From NCBI GenBank assembly GCA_013397075.1, contig VWZS01004810.1:2409976-2473975 (forward strand): a stretch of 64,000 bases of DNA. Direction: 5' to 3'. This document shows, piece after piece, positions 35,290 through 47,978 of the stretch. The position numbers and the translations under genes are program-made. Position 1 is the first letter of the stretch; each line of letters opens with the position of its first letter. The notes under the pieces are model-generated. The model made no database searches and had not been told where the DNA came from. It saw only the letters and a list, made by a program, of their open reading frames with translations. The stretch comes from Rhabdornis inornatus (Eukaryota > Chordata > Aves > Passeriformes > Rhabdornithidae).

Positions 35290-36601
35290 AAAGCCCATAC
35301 CTGCAGAAGCTCTGTCTGACCTGAACACAGGCAGAACAAATTCCCATCACTGTGACAACACATCCCCACTGAATCAGGAGCTGTGGCTCACGGGCTGTCC
35401 ATGCATCACCAGTTCCTGAGCCTCCCTGGTGTCCTGCCTGCCCAGCATCCACTGGGCAGGGAACAACTCCCGAACTGTGTGTATACATACTTTCACCCAA
35501 ACTCATGCAGGCAGCTGACTGAGCTGCTTATAAGGATCATTTGGCTTAAAGAGGAAAAGAGTAAACAGGATTAAATGGGTATTAAAAGGAGTCTGGAGGA
35601 AGGAAAAGGGCACAGGCACCCATATATCTCATTCTGTGGTATCTGCAGCAACATAGCCAGGAAAGCAGCTGCTGGGATTGTTTTGGGGAGCTCTGGAGTG
35701 ATGATGTTTCTGCAGGAAAATGCACAGTTAGATCCTGCTGGGATAGGAGCAGCAGCTGCCGGGAGCTCAGGCTCCACATGCAAACCAGCTGAGCTCTGTC
35801 TGTCCCATGGAGGGGGGAATACCAGGCTCTTGGACTGCTTTCACTGCTGGAAGGGTCTGCAAGAATTAACGAGTTCACAGTTCAGGAATGCTCCCAAGAA
35901 ACCACAACAAGGGAATCTGAGCAACTGCAGACATGGAAAGTCTGCGAAGCACAGACCCGAGCTGCCCGTGGAGAAGCAGAGAACAGAAGGGAGGTGAGGA
36001 TGACCCAAAGAAGGAAAACCTCTGGGATTTCTGACACAGCTCCCCTGAGGGCTCTTAGAGCAGCTGCTCAGGTTGTTTCATCTGGAGAATTTGGGACCTC
36101 CTGGTGGCATCAGCTGGGCCAGGTCTTGCTCCTCCAGCCCTGCTTTAGGTATCCATGAGCTGTGCTGGGTGTGCTGGGTGTGGATGCAGCACTGCAATGG
36201 CTCTGGTGGCTCCCAGGTCACTGGTGGCCTTCAAACACACATGACAAGGACAATTGCCACAGACCTGTGACTCATGAAAGAAAAACAACACCAAAGCCAA
36301 CAAAAATAGACAGAAAAGAGGAAAACCCTGCCTTTAGAACTGTCAGTTTAACTTGGTTTTAATGGTGTCCCCTCCATCCATCTCACAAAGTAGATAGGGG
36401 TTATTTTGCACGGGAGCTATAAAAAGTAATTAGTAATTAGAATAATGTTTCTGATGATACAGATGCTAAAATTCCTGCTCTGAGCATTGATTATAATATT
36501 TCGCTTATTTTTATTCCAAAATGATGCCCCAAACTGGTACAGTTGGTACAGGTGCAGGTCTATACAAAATAAAGCATTCTGTGGATGTGTTTAAATCAGA
36601 G

Positions 36602-36617
36602 AAAAAAAAAAAAAAAA
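36602..36617. repeat. poly-A tract
   Basis: Sixteen A bases. No mobile-element body is recognised next to it. Confidence 0.85.
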
Positions 36618-37013
36618 CCACACAGGGATTTTTATACATAATAGGGATGGTGTAATTTTTCCAATATGTAAAGATAAAAGACAGACCAAGCAACAAAAAG
36701 CAGCAGCATAACAGATTTGCAGATATGATTTTAATACCAGCCTCACATAGCTTTGATTATTTTTTTTCCAGTCAGACGTTCCCAGCGGAAAATTACAATG
36801 TAGCATCAAACAGCTCAGAGCAAATGAATGTGAGGAGTAATTCTGAAGTGACAAACACATGTTAGTAAAGCATGGTAACAATTAACAATTGCAAAAATTG
36901 TAGAAATACTTTTTCTGATGCTTTTTGGCCTAGTGCTGTAAGCTCCTCTGAAGGACAGAATCTTTCAGATGGGTCATGGGGAAAAATTCTCACTTGGCAC
37001 CAGATATTGCTTT

Positions 37014-37079
37014 GGGTAATAAAATAGTAAACTCTGGGTTATAAAATAGTAAACTCTGTGTAATAAAATAGCAAACTCT
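37014..37079. repeat. 22-bp tandem repeat, three copies
   Basis: Units at 37014-37035, 37036-37057 and 37058-37079 share the core taaaatagtaaactct with two or three substitutions. Confidence 0.9.
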
Positions 37080-37861
37080 CACTGAGAGTTGTATTTCCAC
37101 CATGGGTTTCAACAAGGGCTGTACCAGCTTGGACAATCTTGTTTTCCCAGCCCTCTTTCCCCAGCATTCCCAACTGCTCCTGCTCACCAGGTGCTGCTGT
37201 GTGGCTGAACACTTCCACAGCCCTGGGTATCTCCACACCAGCGCCCTCAGAGCCTGATTCTTTTAGGGAAATGCATTCTGCACATTCCTGATTGTCTGAC
37301 TCACAGCCCTGGTGCCAGCACTCCTCATTTCTATTTATTCACCATGGGAAGCCTAAAGTGCAAATGCATTGGATGGGAGCCTGGCTCCAGAGGAGTCAAG
37401 GACAGAATTCCCATTGATGTCTGTGGGCAGAGAACTTCACTTCTGTGCTTTTGGTTGCTCTTTACCATTGCTGGCTCAGGGCTAAAGGGACATTTGAAAA
37501 GGCTCTGTTGCCCAGAGTGATGCTGAGTTCCAGTGGCACTTCCAAACACAGCCCATGTGCACAAGAAGCATCTGTTTGCATCCTGGAGGCTTTGTGGCTC
37601 CTGAACTGAGGCACATTCGAAGGAGGGCACAGCAAAGGTTTTTACACACTCAGACTCTGAAGTTGTCCCTCAGGCCAGGCCAGAGTAGGGGATAAAGGGA
37701 CTTGTGGCTGGTCCAGGTTCAGCTTTTGGAAACACACAGAGTTTGGTGACAAGGATGGGATGGAGCTTTTGCCCACCTGTCCCACCAGGCCCAAACCTTG
37801 ATTTTGATGGTTCCCTCAGAGCTAAAACAGCCCCTTGGTGGTGAAACCTGTCCAGCACAGA

Positions 37862-37930
37862 ATCACAGAGTGGTTTGGGTTGGGAAGGACCTGAAAGATC
37901 CTCTAATTGCAACCTCTTCACCATGAAAGG
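37862..37930 (-). mobile_element. CR1 LINE 3' terminus, short
   Basis: aatcacagagtggtttgggt, tgggaaggacctgaaagatc, ctctaattgcaacctcttc. Only about 70 bp of the CR1 3' end on the minus strand. Confidence 0.85.
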
Positions 37931-40900
37931 GATCAATTTCAGCAGAATTAATGTGACTCTAATTTATGCTGCAGTACCTAATTTTACTTCTTCTCTACAG
38001 AAATGCAAAGAATTATTTTGGATTTTACACTTGTTAGGGCGAGAGACTCGGCTGTAGCTTTATTAACACACTGTAAGGGCTCACTGTGTGCTCCATCAAG
38101 TACAAATTCTGATAAAGAACCTTTAAGAAAAGAAAACAAACACAAAAATAATCCTAGAAAACAACTAAACCCAGAGCAAACCACACACTTAGGAGCATAA
38201 AATTTCCAGAAAAGAAAAACAAGAAACAAATACCTCCAACTACTTTACATCTGAGTTGAGGAAAGTCCGTTGGTCAAAAAAAATAATCCTGACAGCTCCC
38301 CAAGGCTCAATTAATCATTTGCTTTTAACAACAGCGACTCAGAGGCAGCCACAAAAGCAGAGCAGGAAAGCAGGAGAAATGAAATGGGCCTTTGTCTGGG
38401 GCTGAACTCGGTGCCCCTGCCAGGACACAAACAGTTCATCTGGGGAGAGAAACCCACTGGCCCACTTGGCATCCTGCAGCTGCTGGCATGTGCTGAACAG
38501 GGCAGTAGGTGGTCTGGCACAGCCCTCCTGGACGTGCTTTCTCACCAGGTCCTTTGCCTTGCAGGCAGGAAAAACAGCTCCACAAACAGGGCTTTTCCAT
38601 GGGATTTGTAAATTGGTTCGTGGTACTTGGAGTTCTCGATGAAATATGAATTCTGCAAGGCTGTCCTGGTTGTTAGAGCTCTTAGAGTTGTTTCATGCTA
38701 TCCCATAGAATTTCTTCGGAAACCTGTTGGTTTTGTCTCAGTGATGTACACAACCATTTTAGCAGAGAAATTGCAAGCAAAACCCAATTTGTGTGTTCAG
38801 AAATCATTACAATTGTCAGGTGAAATAATGTGGCTGAAACTTTCAGATGAAGTGATGAATCTCAGGGCTTCTCTCTGCCTTAGTGTCTGACTCTTTTGGC
38901 TCTGAGGGCTGGCACAATTTTCACTTTCTTACTTCATATCTACTGAGGAGTTGATTGTGCTGGTAGTTACAAGTGTATTTTAATGCTTTATTGTTTGATT
39001 ATTATTATTATTATCATTATTATTGATGCTGCTGTTGCTGCAGGGATATATTCATCTTTATATAAAGGATGAATGACTTGCACTAAACTCTTAGAAGAAC
39101 ATTCAGGTTTTAATTGGGGAGTCAAATGGGAAAAGGAAGGAAGGAAGAAGAAAATTCAGGACATATTGGCTCAATTTGACGAGGTTTTCTGTCAGTTTAG
39201 TGTTTTCTCTTAGAGCTCCTCTGTTCAGGGGGTGTGGAGGGGATGCCAGGCCATGACTTCTGAGGTTGAGACAGGGGCACATTATTTATTTTTATAGCCT
39301 CAGCAGAGTTATTGCTTAGCACCTTACTCAGCAAAAAAGACACTCAAGGTGGAAGATTGTCTTCCACTCATGTTTATTCTGGTGTGTTTTTGTTCATTTT
39401 CCTCCAATAGCTTAAATTGGTGCCTTTTCCACGACATACAGAGGATTTATATGTGCTGATGGCCCCAGAAATGGGCAACTCCTTATACAGGTGCAGTCCT
39501 ATTTAGTTTGATAGAATTGTCCCAGTCTTTTATTTTAAAAATTTGAATTTACTTCAGTTTAATATAAAGGGCATAACTTAATGTCCACCCTTCCTCTGTC
39601 ATCTCAACTGTTTGGTTCTCTTCTTACGGGGGTGGGTCCCATCCGTGCCAAAGCTGAGAAAAGCCCATCCCAGCATGAGCTACATGAGTTCTCCTGTGAC
39701 ATAAAGAAATGGGATTTTAGACATCAAATGAGTTTTGGTGGAAAAGTGTCAATAACAACAAAGTAAAACAGGCTTTGGAAGCTGTTTGAGATGCCCAAAT
39801 TCAATCAACATCCCACTTCAATATACCTAGACCTTAGTTTTCCTTTGTCTTGTACACTCAGTGAAGGCAAGGTGCCTTCTTCCATGAGGAATGTTGGGAG
39901 TTTATTCTCTTGGGAGCTGTCAGTGCAGGAAAGGGATTCCTAAAATATATATGAACAACATATATAACATATGAACAACAGCTTTCCATTCAGTCTGTTC
40001 TGTCCTCCAAATCAAGAAGTTTAATGTGGAAGAATATTGAGAAGCTGAATCTGTACAGCAAGATGGAAAAAAATAATTAGATTGTTTTTTCTTTTTTAGC
40101 AGCAGTGAGTGCAGATAGTCAGTTTTTATCTCACTGTAAAGCACAGTTGTCTCCATGAAATCTGGAGGCCCTGTCTTTAAACCATTGAAGATTTCAGGAG
40201 TTCCACCAGCACACGCAAAGTCAGCAGAGTGTTTTTGGGAGATGTTCCCACTCCCTTTCCAGCTAAGTGTGCCCACTCTGTTGGTTTGGATTGGCCTCCT
40301 GAATCACCCAATGCTTGCATCCACTCCCCATCATTGCCTCCTTTTCCATGTGAATTTCTGCCTGCCTGGTTTTTGTACCAGTCAATAACACACTTTATTG
40401 CCTAAGAATCTGTTCCTTGGGAGGGGATAAAACAAAAGTCACTCTTTTCCAAACAGTTGTCAAGAGCTCCTAAGCCTTCTGGAGCATCACACAAAAGCAG
40501 CTTAATCCTGCTCTTTGCAAATGTCACTTTGCCTTGATCCCTCTGAGCAGGAATTTGTGAGGTTGTTGCTCTGACACTCGCAGCAGCCGTGCCCTGTGTC
40601 ACCACAGATCACACAGGGAGCTGTGGGGATAACAAAAACACACCCAGGATGGAATGGCTTAAGCCCTGTGTGAGGGATGCAGGGCCAGAATTCCAGGGCG
40701 CTCCTTGGTTTGTCTCTGTTTGCTTCTGCTGGAGCCTTTGAGACTGAATTAGGTCATGGATCTGTAGGGGGGGTGGAATTTGCTGTGTAGAGCAGAAAAA
40801 ATTTGAGCTGAGTGTAGCTGGAGCTTGATGCCTTCATAAGGATTTACTGAAAGTGATTTTGTAGTGTGACCTTGTCCAGAGGGGCAGAGCCTGCCCAGGG

Positions 40901-41282
40901 AAAGGGAGTTTGTGGCTGCCTGGCTGCTGGGGCAGAGAAGGGGACAGAGGAGTCCAGGACTGGTCAATCAGGGTAAAACTACTACTGTTCATTTTCCTTT
41001 TATTGCCAGTAAGGTCTCTTGTGGACATTCTGCTGAGTGCCTCCATGAGTCCCAGCTCATGTGCTGCCAAACTGGGCTGAGAGAAGCCTGGTGGTGGCTG
41101 TGCAGGCAGCAGGAGGCAAACAGAGCTGGCCAGGGTGAGCTGTGAGCTGTGAGCTGGCACTGCCATCGCAGGGCGTGCAGGGCAGGGTTTACCAGCTCGG
41201 GTTCAGTGTCAGACTGTCCCACTGGGGATCTGCTGGGTGCAAACCTGACAGCTTGGCTGGCCTTTGGAGGTAAATTGTTACA
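37931..41282. other. unique non-coding DNA
   Basis: About 3.3 kb. An (ATT)n run lies at 38998-39024 and a small ATATGAACAACA duplication at 39948-39980. No gene signal. Confidence 0.55.
38998..39024. repeat. (ATT)n microsatellite
   Basis: About nine ATT units with one C interruption. Confidence 0.85.
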
Positions 41283-41570
41283 ATCATGGAATGGTCTGGG
41301 TTGGAAGGGACATTAAATCTCATCCAGTGCCCCCCCTGCCATGGCAGGGACACCTCCCACTGTCCCAGGCTGCTCCAAGCCCCGATGTCCAGCCTGGCCT
41401 TGGACACTGCCAGGGATCCAGGGGCAGCCACAGCTGCTCTGGGCACCCTGTGCCAGGGCCTGCCCACCCTCCCAGGGAACAATTCCTTCCCAATATCCCA
41501 TCCATCCCTGCCCCCTGGCAGTTTGAAGCTATTCCCTGTGTCCTGTCCCTCTGTCCCTTGGAAATTATTG
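41283..41570 (-). mobile_element. CR1 LINE 3' part of an inverted-5' (twin-primed) copy
   Basis: tcatggaatggtctgggttg, ccatggcagggacacctccc, ggggcagccacagctgctct, gggaacaattccttcccaat, gtttgaagctattccctgtg. Minus-strand CR1 3' end reaching back to the segment just downstream of gatggagagagac in the family order. Directly to the right, the upstream segment of the element appears in the opposite orientation. Confidence 0.94.
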
Positions 41571-41702
41571 CTCTATCACCTCTGCTCTGAGGAAAGGCTG
41601 GGAGAGCTGGGATTGTTCAGCCTGGAGAAGAGAAGCTTTGGGGTGACCCCATTGTGGCCTTCCAGTACCTTAAGGAGCCTGCAGGAAAGATGGAGAGAGA
41701 CT
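41571..41702 (+). mobile_element. CR1 LINE inverted 5' part of the same insertion
   Basis: ctctgctctgaggaaaggct, gggattgttcagcctggaga, ggggtgaccccattgtggcc, cttaaggagcctgcaggaaa, gatggagagagac. In CR1 order this stretch lies immediately 5' of the segment at 41283-41570, but it is on the plus strand. Its element-5' end abuts the 3' part and its element-3' end abuts the flank. Confidence 0.9.
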
Positions 41703-44700
41703 AAAGAACAAAATAGAACAAAAAACTTACCCAGTCCTCAAATGAATTTGTTGCAGATCTAATCTCCACAAGTGAGAACTCTACTGAATGTACGATCCCT
41801 CTGCTACAGCTCTTTTATTTAAAAAAGTGCTTTTCACAAGGGAATTCCCTTCACTTGTCAGTGACTGGGTGACAGCAGGTGTGTGACAGTGACAGCACAC
41901 AGCCTCTGGAGGGGACACGTGGCACTGGATGGAGAAGGAGGTGCTGGAGCTGGCCAGGAAAGTGGGTTTGTACATGGAGTTATGGCTCATTAGTTGCCAC
42001 TCAGTGAGTTTATTTTGGTGGTTTGACTTCTCCAGTGAAAGATACACAAAAGGTGTGAGAAGAGCCTTCATCTCCGTGCCCTGATTAAAGTGTTCTTCAT
42101 TCCTGGGAGAGTCAGTGGTAAAAGAAGCACATATTTATGTGGGAAGGGATCCAAGTCTTCTAAGACAGCTTTGACAAAATTGTCATAGGGGATTTTTCTG
42201 TCCATCCTGTCCATTGAGGATTTGTAGAGAGCTTGACTGTTCTGTCAGAGGGGTGTGGACTCCTGTGAAGAATTAATAATGTTACTGGTGGCCAGATATA
42301 CCTGCTGGATGCAGCAGCCCACCAGCACTGTGGGGAAAAAATAATTTGTTTTTAGACAGGATTAAATAAAAGCAATTTGCTCTTTTTCTTATAATGTAAC
42401 AGTCAATTTACACTTTAAAGACACCTTTGGAGACAAGGAATTCCCCATCTGGAGGGAAGATGTGGTATGTGGATTTGTGTAAAAACAAGCTGGGGGGGGT
42501 TCTAGCTGATTTTTGCAGCTGAATCACTGAGCCAAGTGTTTTGAACTGGGTGAGGGAAGGCTGATCAAGAATGGTCCACAATATTCTTACAAGACTTTCT
42601 CAAGGGCTCACAATTGTTGTGTCATCACAGCGAAAGGGCAGCCTGGAGGTCAGCTCTGGTATGGGAAACCCCAGGCAGGTCTTTTAAAATAGCAAGGGCA
42701 ACTCAAAATGATGAAATCATGAGGGAAGACCAGCTTGTTACTCAGCATGGCTTCCCCAGAGTCTGCTGTGCTGTATCAGCACAGAGATGTGGCCCTGAAT
42801 CCCAAAACGTGTGCAGTGTATTTAGACTAGAGGATGTCGTATCCTTGAAAAGTTTAAATCCAAGCAGAGTTTTTTCCTACAGACATAAATAGTCTATAAA
42901 CACAGGACTTTTCAGTTTGATTCTTCACATAAGTACACATTAATATTTGCCCCACAATTCCACGTGTGATCAATTCCCAGCAGGGCTCTGAGACGTGGGA
43001 AGGGTGATTCTGCCCTGAAGTGTTTGGAGGTTGGCGTGTCTGTGGCTGAGACAGCAGCAGATGTTTCTGTGTGGATCCCCACACGGTTTGGGAGCATGAT
43101 GTGGCCACTTCATTTGTCTCTGTCCTGTGTGACATTAAAGCAGTGGCCAGGATGTGCCTGCAGCCAGCAGAGCAGGACGAGCAGCATCTGGCATGCAGGG
43201 CGTGGGATGTTTGGAGAAGAGCAGCACAGGACACTGTAAAGCAAATAAAAGGTTGAAACAATCAGGCTCCGGGCAGCTCGAAGGAGAAGGGCTGAGGCTG
43301 AGGCTGTGGAATCCCAGCCAGCACATGCTCTAAGCCCAGGCTGGTGACGTTTCCCAGCAGCAATGTAAAACAAGAACTCTTTCACACTTCAGTCCCCCAG
43401 CTCTGGGGTGTTGTGCCGGGCTGAGTGTGACTTGACTTTGATGTTCTCCAGACAAACCCCATATTTGTCCATGTTTACATATTGTGACAGGAAAGGAACA
43501 GCTCTGCTTAACATCCCCTGGGCTTCCTCACAGCAGAATTAAACACTGCAGGGCAAATAACAAACCCTGCAGGTCCTGCAGAAACCCAGTTCCCATGGCA
43601 GGGCTGGAGTGGGGAGGGAGCAGGAATCACTGAGGGGTTTGGGACCTATGGCCTCTCCTGCCTGCAGATGTCTGGAAAGCTCCAATTCCCTCCAAACAGG
43701 GAGAGGAAAGTGATGGAGAGGCTGTGCCAGACCAGCCAGGCAGCTGCCTCCTCCTCCTCAGCCCTCAGGAATATCTCAGGAGCTGGACACTGAGGAGTTG
43801 TTCCAGCACACCATGGCAGGGCTGTGCTGTGAGCAGCCCTGCCTTTAAACCCACATGTGAGTGTGTCACTGAATCCCACTGAATGTGGAAAATTGGGGTT
43901 TATGGAGTTGATTCTTTCTTTTTAACACTGAACTTAATTCTGATTTGACCCCTTGTATATAAGAACTTGGATGGAACACATTTACTGAACAATCTTGTTC
44001 AAATTTTGTCCTCAATTCCACTGGTTTTGCTCATTACTTGTCTTACTACAGGCCCTGCTTTAATCTGTTGTGTTATGGGGAGAGGACCTGAAAAGTTGGA
44101 AGAAACAAAGAACAGATATCAGTGAGGAAACTCAGGCACAGAGAATATGAAATTATTTTTCTGTGTCTTGGAGGTTATCAGGGCATTTATTGCAAGACTA
44201 CCTTTCCACATCTTTCTGAACTTTGATCATATTTAATATATTCTGTTTTATTGATCTGTTTTGCCTCTTGATTTAACAAGGAAAAGCAACAAAGAAAGCA
44301 CAAGTAAACCTGAAATGTGTAAAATTTATACACTGAAGACATAGCATGCCCATCCTCTGAAGGGCCTTTCATCTAAATCCTGAGGAGCTGGATTACCACT
44401 ACAGGGAATAACAAAGAAATACTTTTATCTGAAAGTCAATGCAAAGCATAGATACACATGAAAATGAGTGACCCCTTTTAGGGCAAAGCTTTTTCTTGGA
44501 AAAGCAGAAGATTTGGTTTAGGGAATTCCAGCACTACTCTTCTCTTTGTCTTTTTGAGAACTCACTCTTTTCGTGATTTTTCTATTTTTTCTTCCCTCTC
44601 TGAATATTGTGAAACAGAACATTGTGTCGCACTTTCAACTGGAATCCAACAAGCTGAAACTTTATTTACATTCAGGATCAATGAGAATAAATGCAGCGAG

Positions 44701-46081
44701 CCAAAACCTTCATTAAATGGCAATTTCAGTGTCCAGTGGGCAGAAACACAAAGAAGCAGCAACTGGATGAGCTGCTGAAATTACATGACTCTATTTAGAT
44801 TTAATAGCTGTATTAAAAAAAAAAAATCCAGTCTTATCAGTAATTAGAAATACAAATTGAGAAGGGTAGAGCCTCATTGTCTCTAAATAGATATTGTAAG
44901 ATAAAAGCTGGCTGCTCCTCCTGCAGTGGAGCCAGCAATGAGACCTGAGGTCTGTTTAATTTTCTGTGAGGAAGATGGAATGAGAGCCTTCCTCTTCCCA
45001 TCCCAAAGTTCCCTTCCATTAGTAAATAATCCAGGAGAAAAACCTAAACCTGGGCCAGAAAGTGAGTCCAGAGCTGTGTTTGAGCTGTGCCTTTGCAGAA
45101 AGCTCCAGGTGTGACACCCAGGATGGGTGACAGGCTGAGTGAGAACCCCCTGAATTCAGGAGGGGCTTTTGAACTAAACCATGAGGAAACCTCAGCAACT
45201 TCACCAGGCACAGCAGGTTCTGGAGCTCTCCCAGGACACCAAGGAAACAAGTGATGTGGTGAGGTCCTAAATGTGAACTATACACAAACCCTGGTCTGCA
45301 GCTGAGGAAAGTTGGCTGAACTCTCTTTGTGCACAGTTGAAGCGCGTTGCTTTATATTTCATGGAGTTCTCTGCATTTTGGCAGGGCAATAGTTTAGGCT
45401 CTCTGACACACTTAAGTGTAGATGGGTGGATGGAACAAAGTATGATTTCATTCAGCCACTTGTAAATATTTATGAACACAGCCATCATTGGTGGGGAATG
45501 CGCTGTTACTTGGCATTAATAATAATGGAAAGGGCAAGCATGGCTGGGGCTCGTGAGGCACATCTGGGGCCAGTGAAATTTATAGACTTCCCCAGATTCC
45601 TGATACCTTTCTGAAGCTCTAGACAGGTGAGCAGCTTTGCAGTGATGTAGATGCTCATTTCAGGCTGAGGATTATTCCTGTGTTGATATGAGTGTACTGA
45701 AGAAATAGAGGAAGTGTTTGGGTTTGTTGAGGGCAGAAATTTGATTTTGGTGATGTGTTTGTTCCCTGCTGGCTCTAATAATCCATAGGCTTTGTTCAGT
45801 CTTGTGTTTGTGGCCCCAGCGAGCCAATGTGACACAGTGCAGCAGATTTTGTGATGTGGTTGTAGCTGAACGTGTGTCTGCAAGTTCAGGCTCTGACAGA
45901 CATCATGAGTCATTAGGAAAAAGTAACTTTTAGCTTAAAATATGGGAACGAATTGTTAGGTTGGTTTTTCTCCCTTTTTGAAAAGCTGAAATGTTTTTTC
46001 CCCAGATACGTCCATTCCAAAGAAAGTTTCCTTCTGTTTCTGCCTGAAGGAGCCCAGTGCAGCCTTGGGAAGTGATGAGAT
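41703..46081. other. unique non-coding DNA
   Basis: About 4.4 kb. A poly-A run lies at 44813-44826. Overlapping short frames at 42854-43385 have no recognisable domain. Confidence 0.55.
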
Positions 46082-46222
46082 GTTTGGTTTGGTTTGGTTT
46101 GGTTTGGTTTGGTTTGGTTTGGTTTGGTTTGGTTTGGTTTGGTTTGGTTTGGTTTGGTTTGGTTTGGTTTGGTTTGGTTTGGTTTGGTTTGGTTTGGCTT
46201 GGTTTGGCTTGGTTTGGTTTGG
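46082..46222 (+). repeat. (GGTTT)n pentanucleotide repeat, about 28 copies
   Basis: Uninterrupted GGTTT units to about 46195, then units with single T-to-C changes (ggctt) at the right end. Reading through it gives open frames of W, F, G, L and V on the plus strand and of N, Q, T, K and P on the minus strand; neither is a gene. Confidence 0.97.
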
Positions 46223-47329
46223 CTGAGGATCCTCCTGGGTGCTGGGAGATCTGGCTGCTCCTGGCTCTGTCACCCTGTTCAGCCCTTTCTGTGTCACAGG
46301 GTGGGCATCAGGCAGAGGATTTTGGAAAGACAAGGAATAGATTTATGCACAATTCATTGTTTTTCAGGTAGAACTTTCAAACTTAGCCCTGACTTATTGC
46401 AGGAAGGATTTTATGCTGTTTGCTACACCAGGAAGAACAAGATTTGTATCCCAGAATACTTATTCTTTCTCCTTTAGGAAACTACCTCTACAAATATTTC
46501 CCTCCTTCACTGCACAACTCCAACACTTTGATATCTTTCTGCAGGAAAAAGCTGCCACAATAACCTGAAGCAGAAAAAGCCCAAACCAAACATCTCCCCT
46601 GACACAGCTCCAGCCTGGCACCTTTGGGGCAGGTTTGTGGGCACAGCTCCATTTGTCAGGCTGTCCTGACTGTCACCCCTGCAGTTCCAGATGTGTTCAG
46701 CTCCTTGGCTCGGTGTCCCCTGGTTTCCAGAATTGATTCTTGCAATGAGAGCCCGGGAAGAACGTCACCCCCCATCACCCTGCCACCTTTTCCACAGCCA
46801 CCCTTCAGCTCCCAGCCTGTCCTGCAGCACCTTCCTGAGCAGCAGCTGATTCCTGGAAGTCTGGACTCCCTGGATGAAGGCTTGGCCAGAGCCTGGCCTG
46901 TGGAAGTTGGTGGTAAACATTCTCACGAAGGGCTCACTGTCTGTCACAATAATTTGCTAATCTGTTTATAGCTGGGATTCCTACAAAATGAAATCAGTCC
47001 CCAACGTAGCCTCTGCACCCAAACGTCTCCAAGAACTCGACTTGATGCCTTTGATGAGATCACTTTGCTTGCTGCTGCTTGACCCCCTGACATTGAGCAA
47101 TGTCCTGCCAGGATTTATCCAACTTTGGAGCTCACAAGGTGTAAGAACAATTACATCCTACATCCTGTTTCCTTACTGCAGGGGAGCTCTGAACTGAAGA
47201 TGGCTTTGGCAAGATTGTCTGCCAGACACTGGTTTGCAGGAAATGCTGCCCAGACAGTGTGAGCAGGAGCAGAGTCATTTTTATCAATACATCTGGAATT
47301 TGAGTGAGTTAGAGAGTTATGGAAGGGGA
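46223..47329. other. unique non-coding DNA
   Basis: No recognised element or gene signal. Confidence 0.55.
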
Positions 47330-47978
47330 ATCATTGGGAGAGGAAGGGATTGAGAGCAGCCCTGGGAGAGGGACCTGGGGGTGCTGTGGGGGAGAGCTGG
47401 ACCTGCCCCAGCCCTGAACCCCCTGCCCTGGGCTGAGCCCAGCGTGGGCAGCAGGGGAGGGGGGATTCTGCCCCTGTGCCCCTGGGCTCAGGTGAGACCC
47501 CACCTGCAGAGCTGCCCCAGCCCTGGAACCAGCACAGGAAGGAGCTGGAGCTGCTGGAGAGATCCAGAGGAGGCACCAGGGGGATCAGAGGATGGAGCAG
47601 CTCTGGGATTGTTCACCTGGAGAGGAGAAGCTTTGGGGTGACCTCAGAGTGACCTTGCAGAGCCTGGAGGAGCTGCAGGAAAGATGGGGAGAGAAGATTT
47701 ACAAGGACCTGGAGTGCCAGAACAAGGAGGAATGGCTTCAAAGTGACAGAGAATAAATTTGGATTAAATACATGGAAGAAATCCTTCCCTGGGAGGGTGG
47801 GCAGGCCCTGGCACAGGGTGCCCAGAGCAGCTGTGGCTCCCCCTGGATCCCTGGCAGTGCCCAAGGCCAGGCTGGACAGGATCTGGTTTAGTGGAGGGTG
47901 TCGCTGCCTGTGGCAGGGGTGGAACTGGATGATCTTAAGGGTCCTTTCCAACCCAAACCATTCTGTTATTTTGTGATT
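47330..47978 (+). mobile_element. CR1 LINE 3' end, about 650 bp (longest copy)
   Basis: The 5' part (gagcagccctgggagaggga, cctgggggtgctgtggggga, gtgagaccccacctgcagag) corresponds to the end of CR1 ORF2. It is followed by the 3' UTR (gggattgttcacctggagag, tggcttcaaagtgacagaga, ggcacagggtgcccagagca, aaccattctgttattttgtg). Frame interruptions show it is not coding. This is the most complete CR1 in the window, still strongly 5'-truncated relative to a full element of several kilobases. Confidence 0.93.

Larger units (their letters stand above)
35290..37861. other. non-coding DNA with short repeats
   Basis: Contains a poly-A run (36602-36617), a paired homeodomain-core site (36427-36441) and a threefold 22-bp repeat (37014-37079). 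No exon or promoter can be supported. Confidence 0.55.

Noticed and set aside
46082..46222. GGTTT repeat considered as interstitial telomere sequence
   Set aside because: The vertebrate telomere unit is TTAGGG; GGTTT units contain no A and do not fit.
46057..46477. W/F/G/L/V-rich frames on the plus strand and an N/Q/T/K/P-rich frame on the minus strand
   Set aside because: They are translations of the (GGTTT)n repeat.
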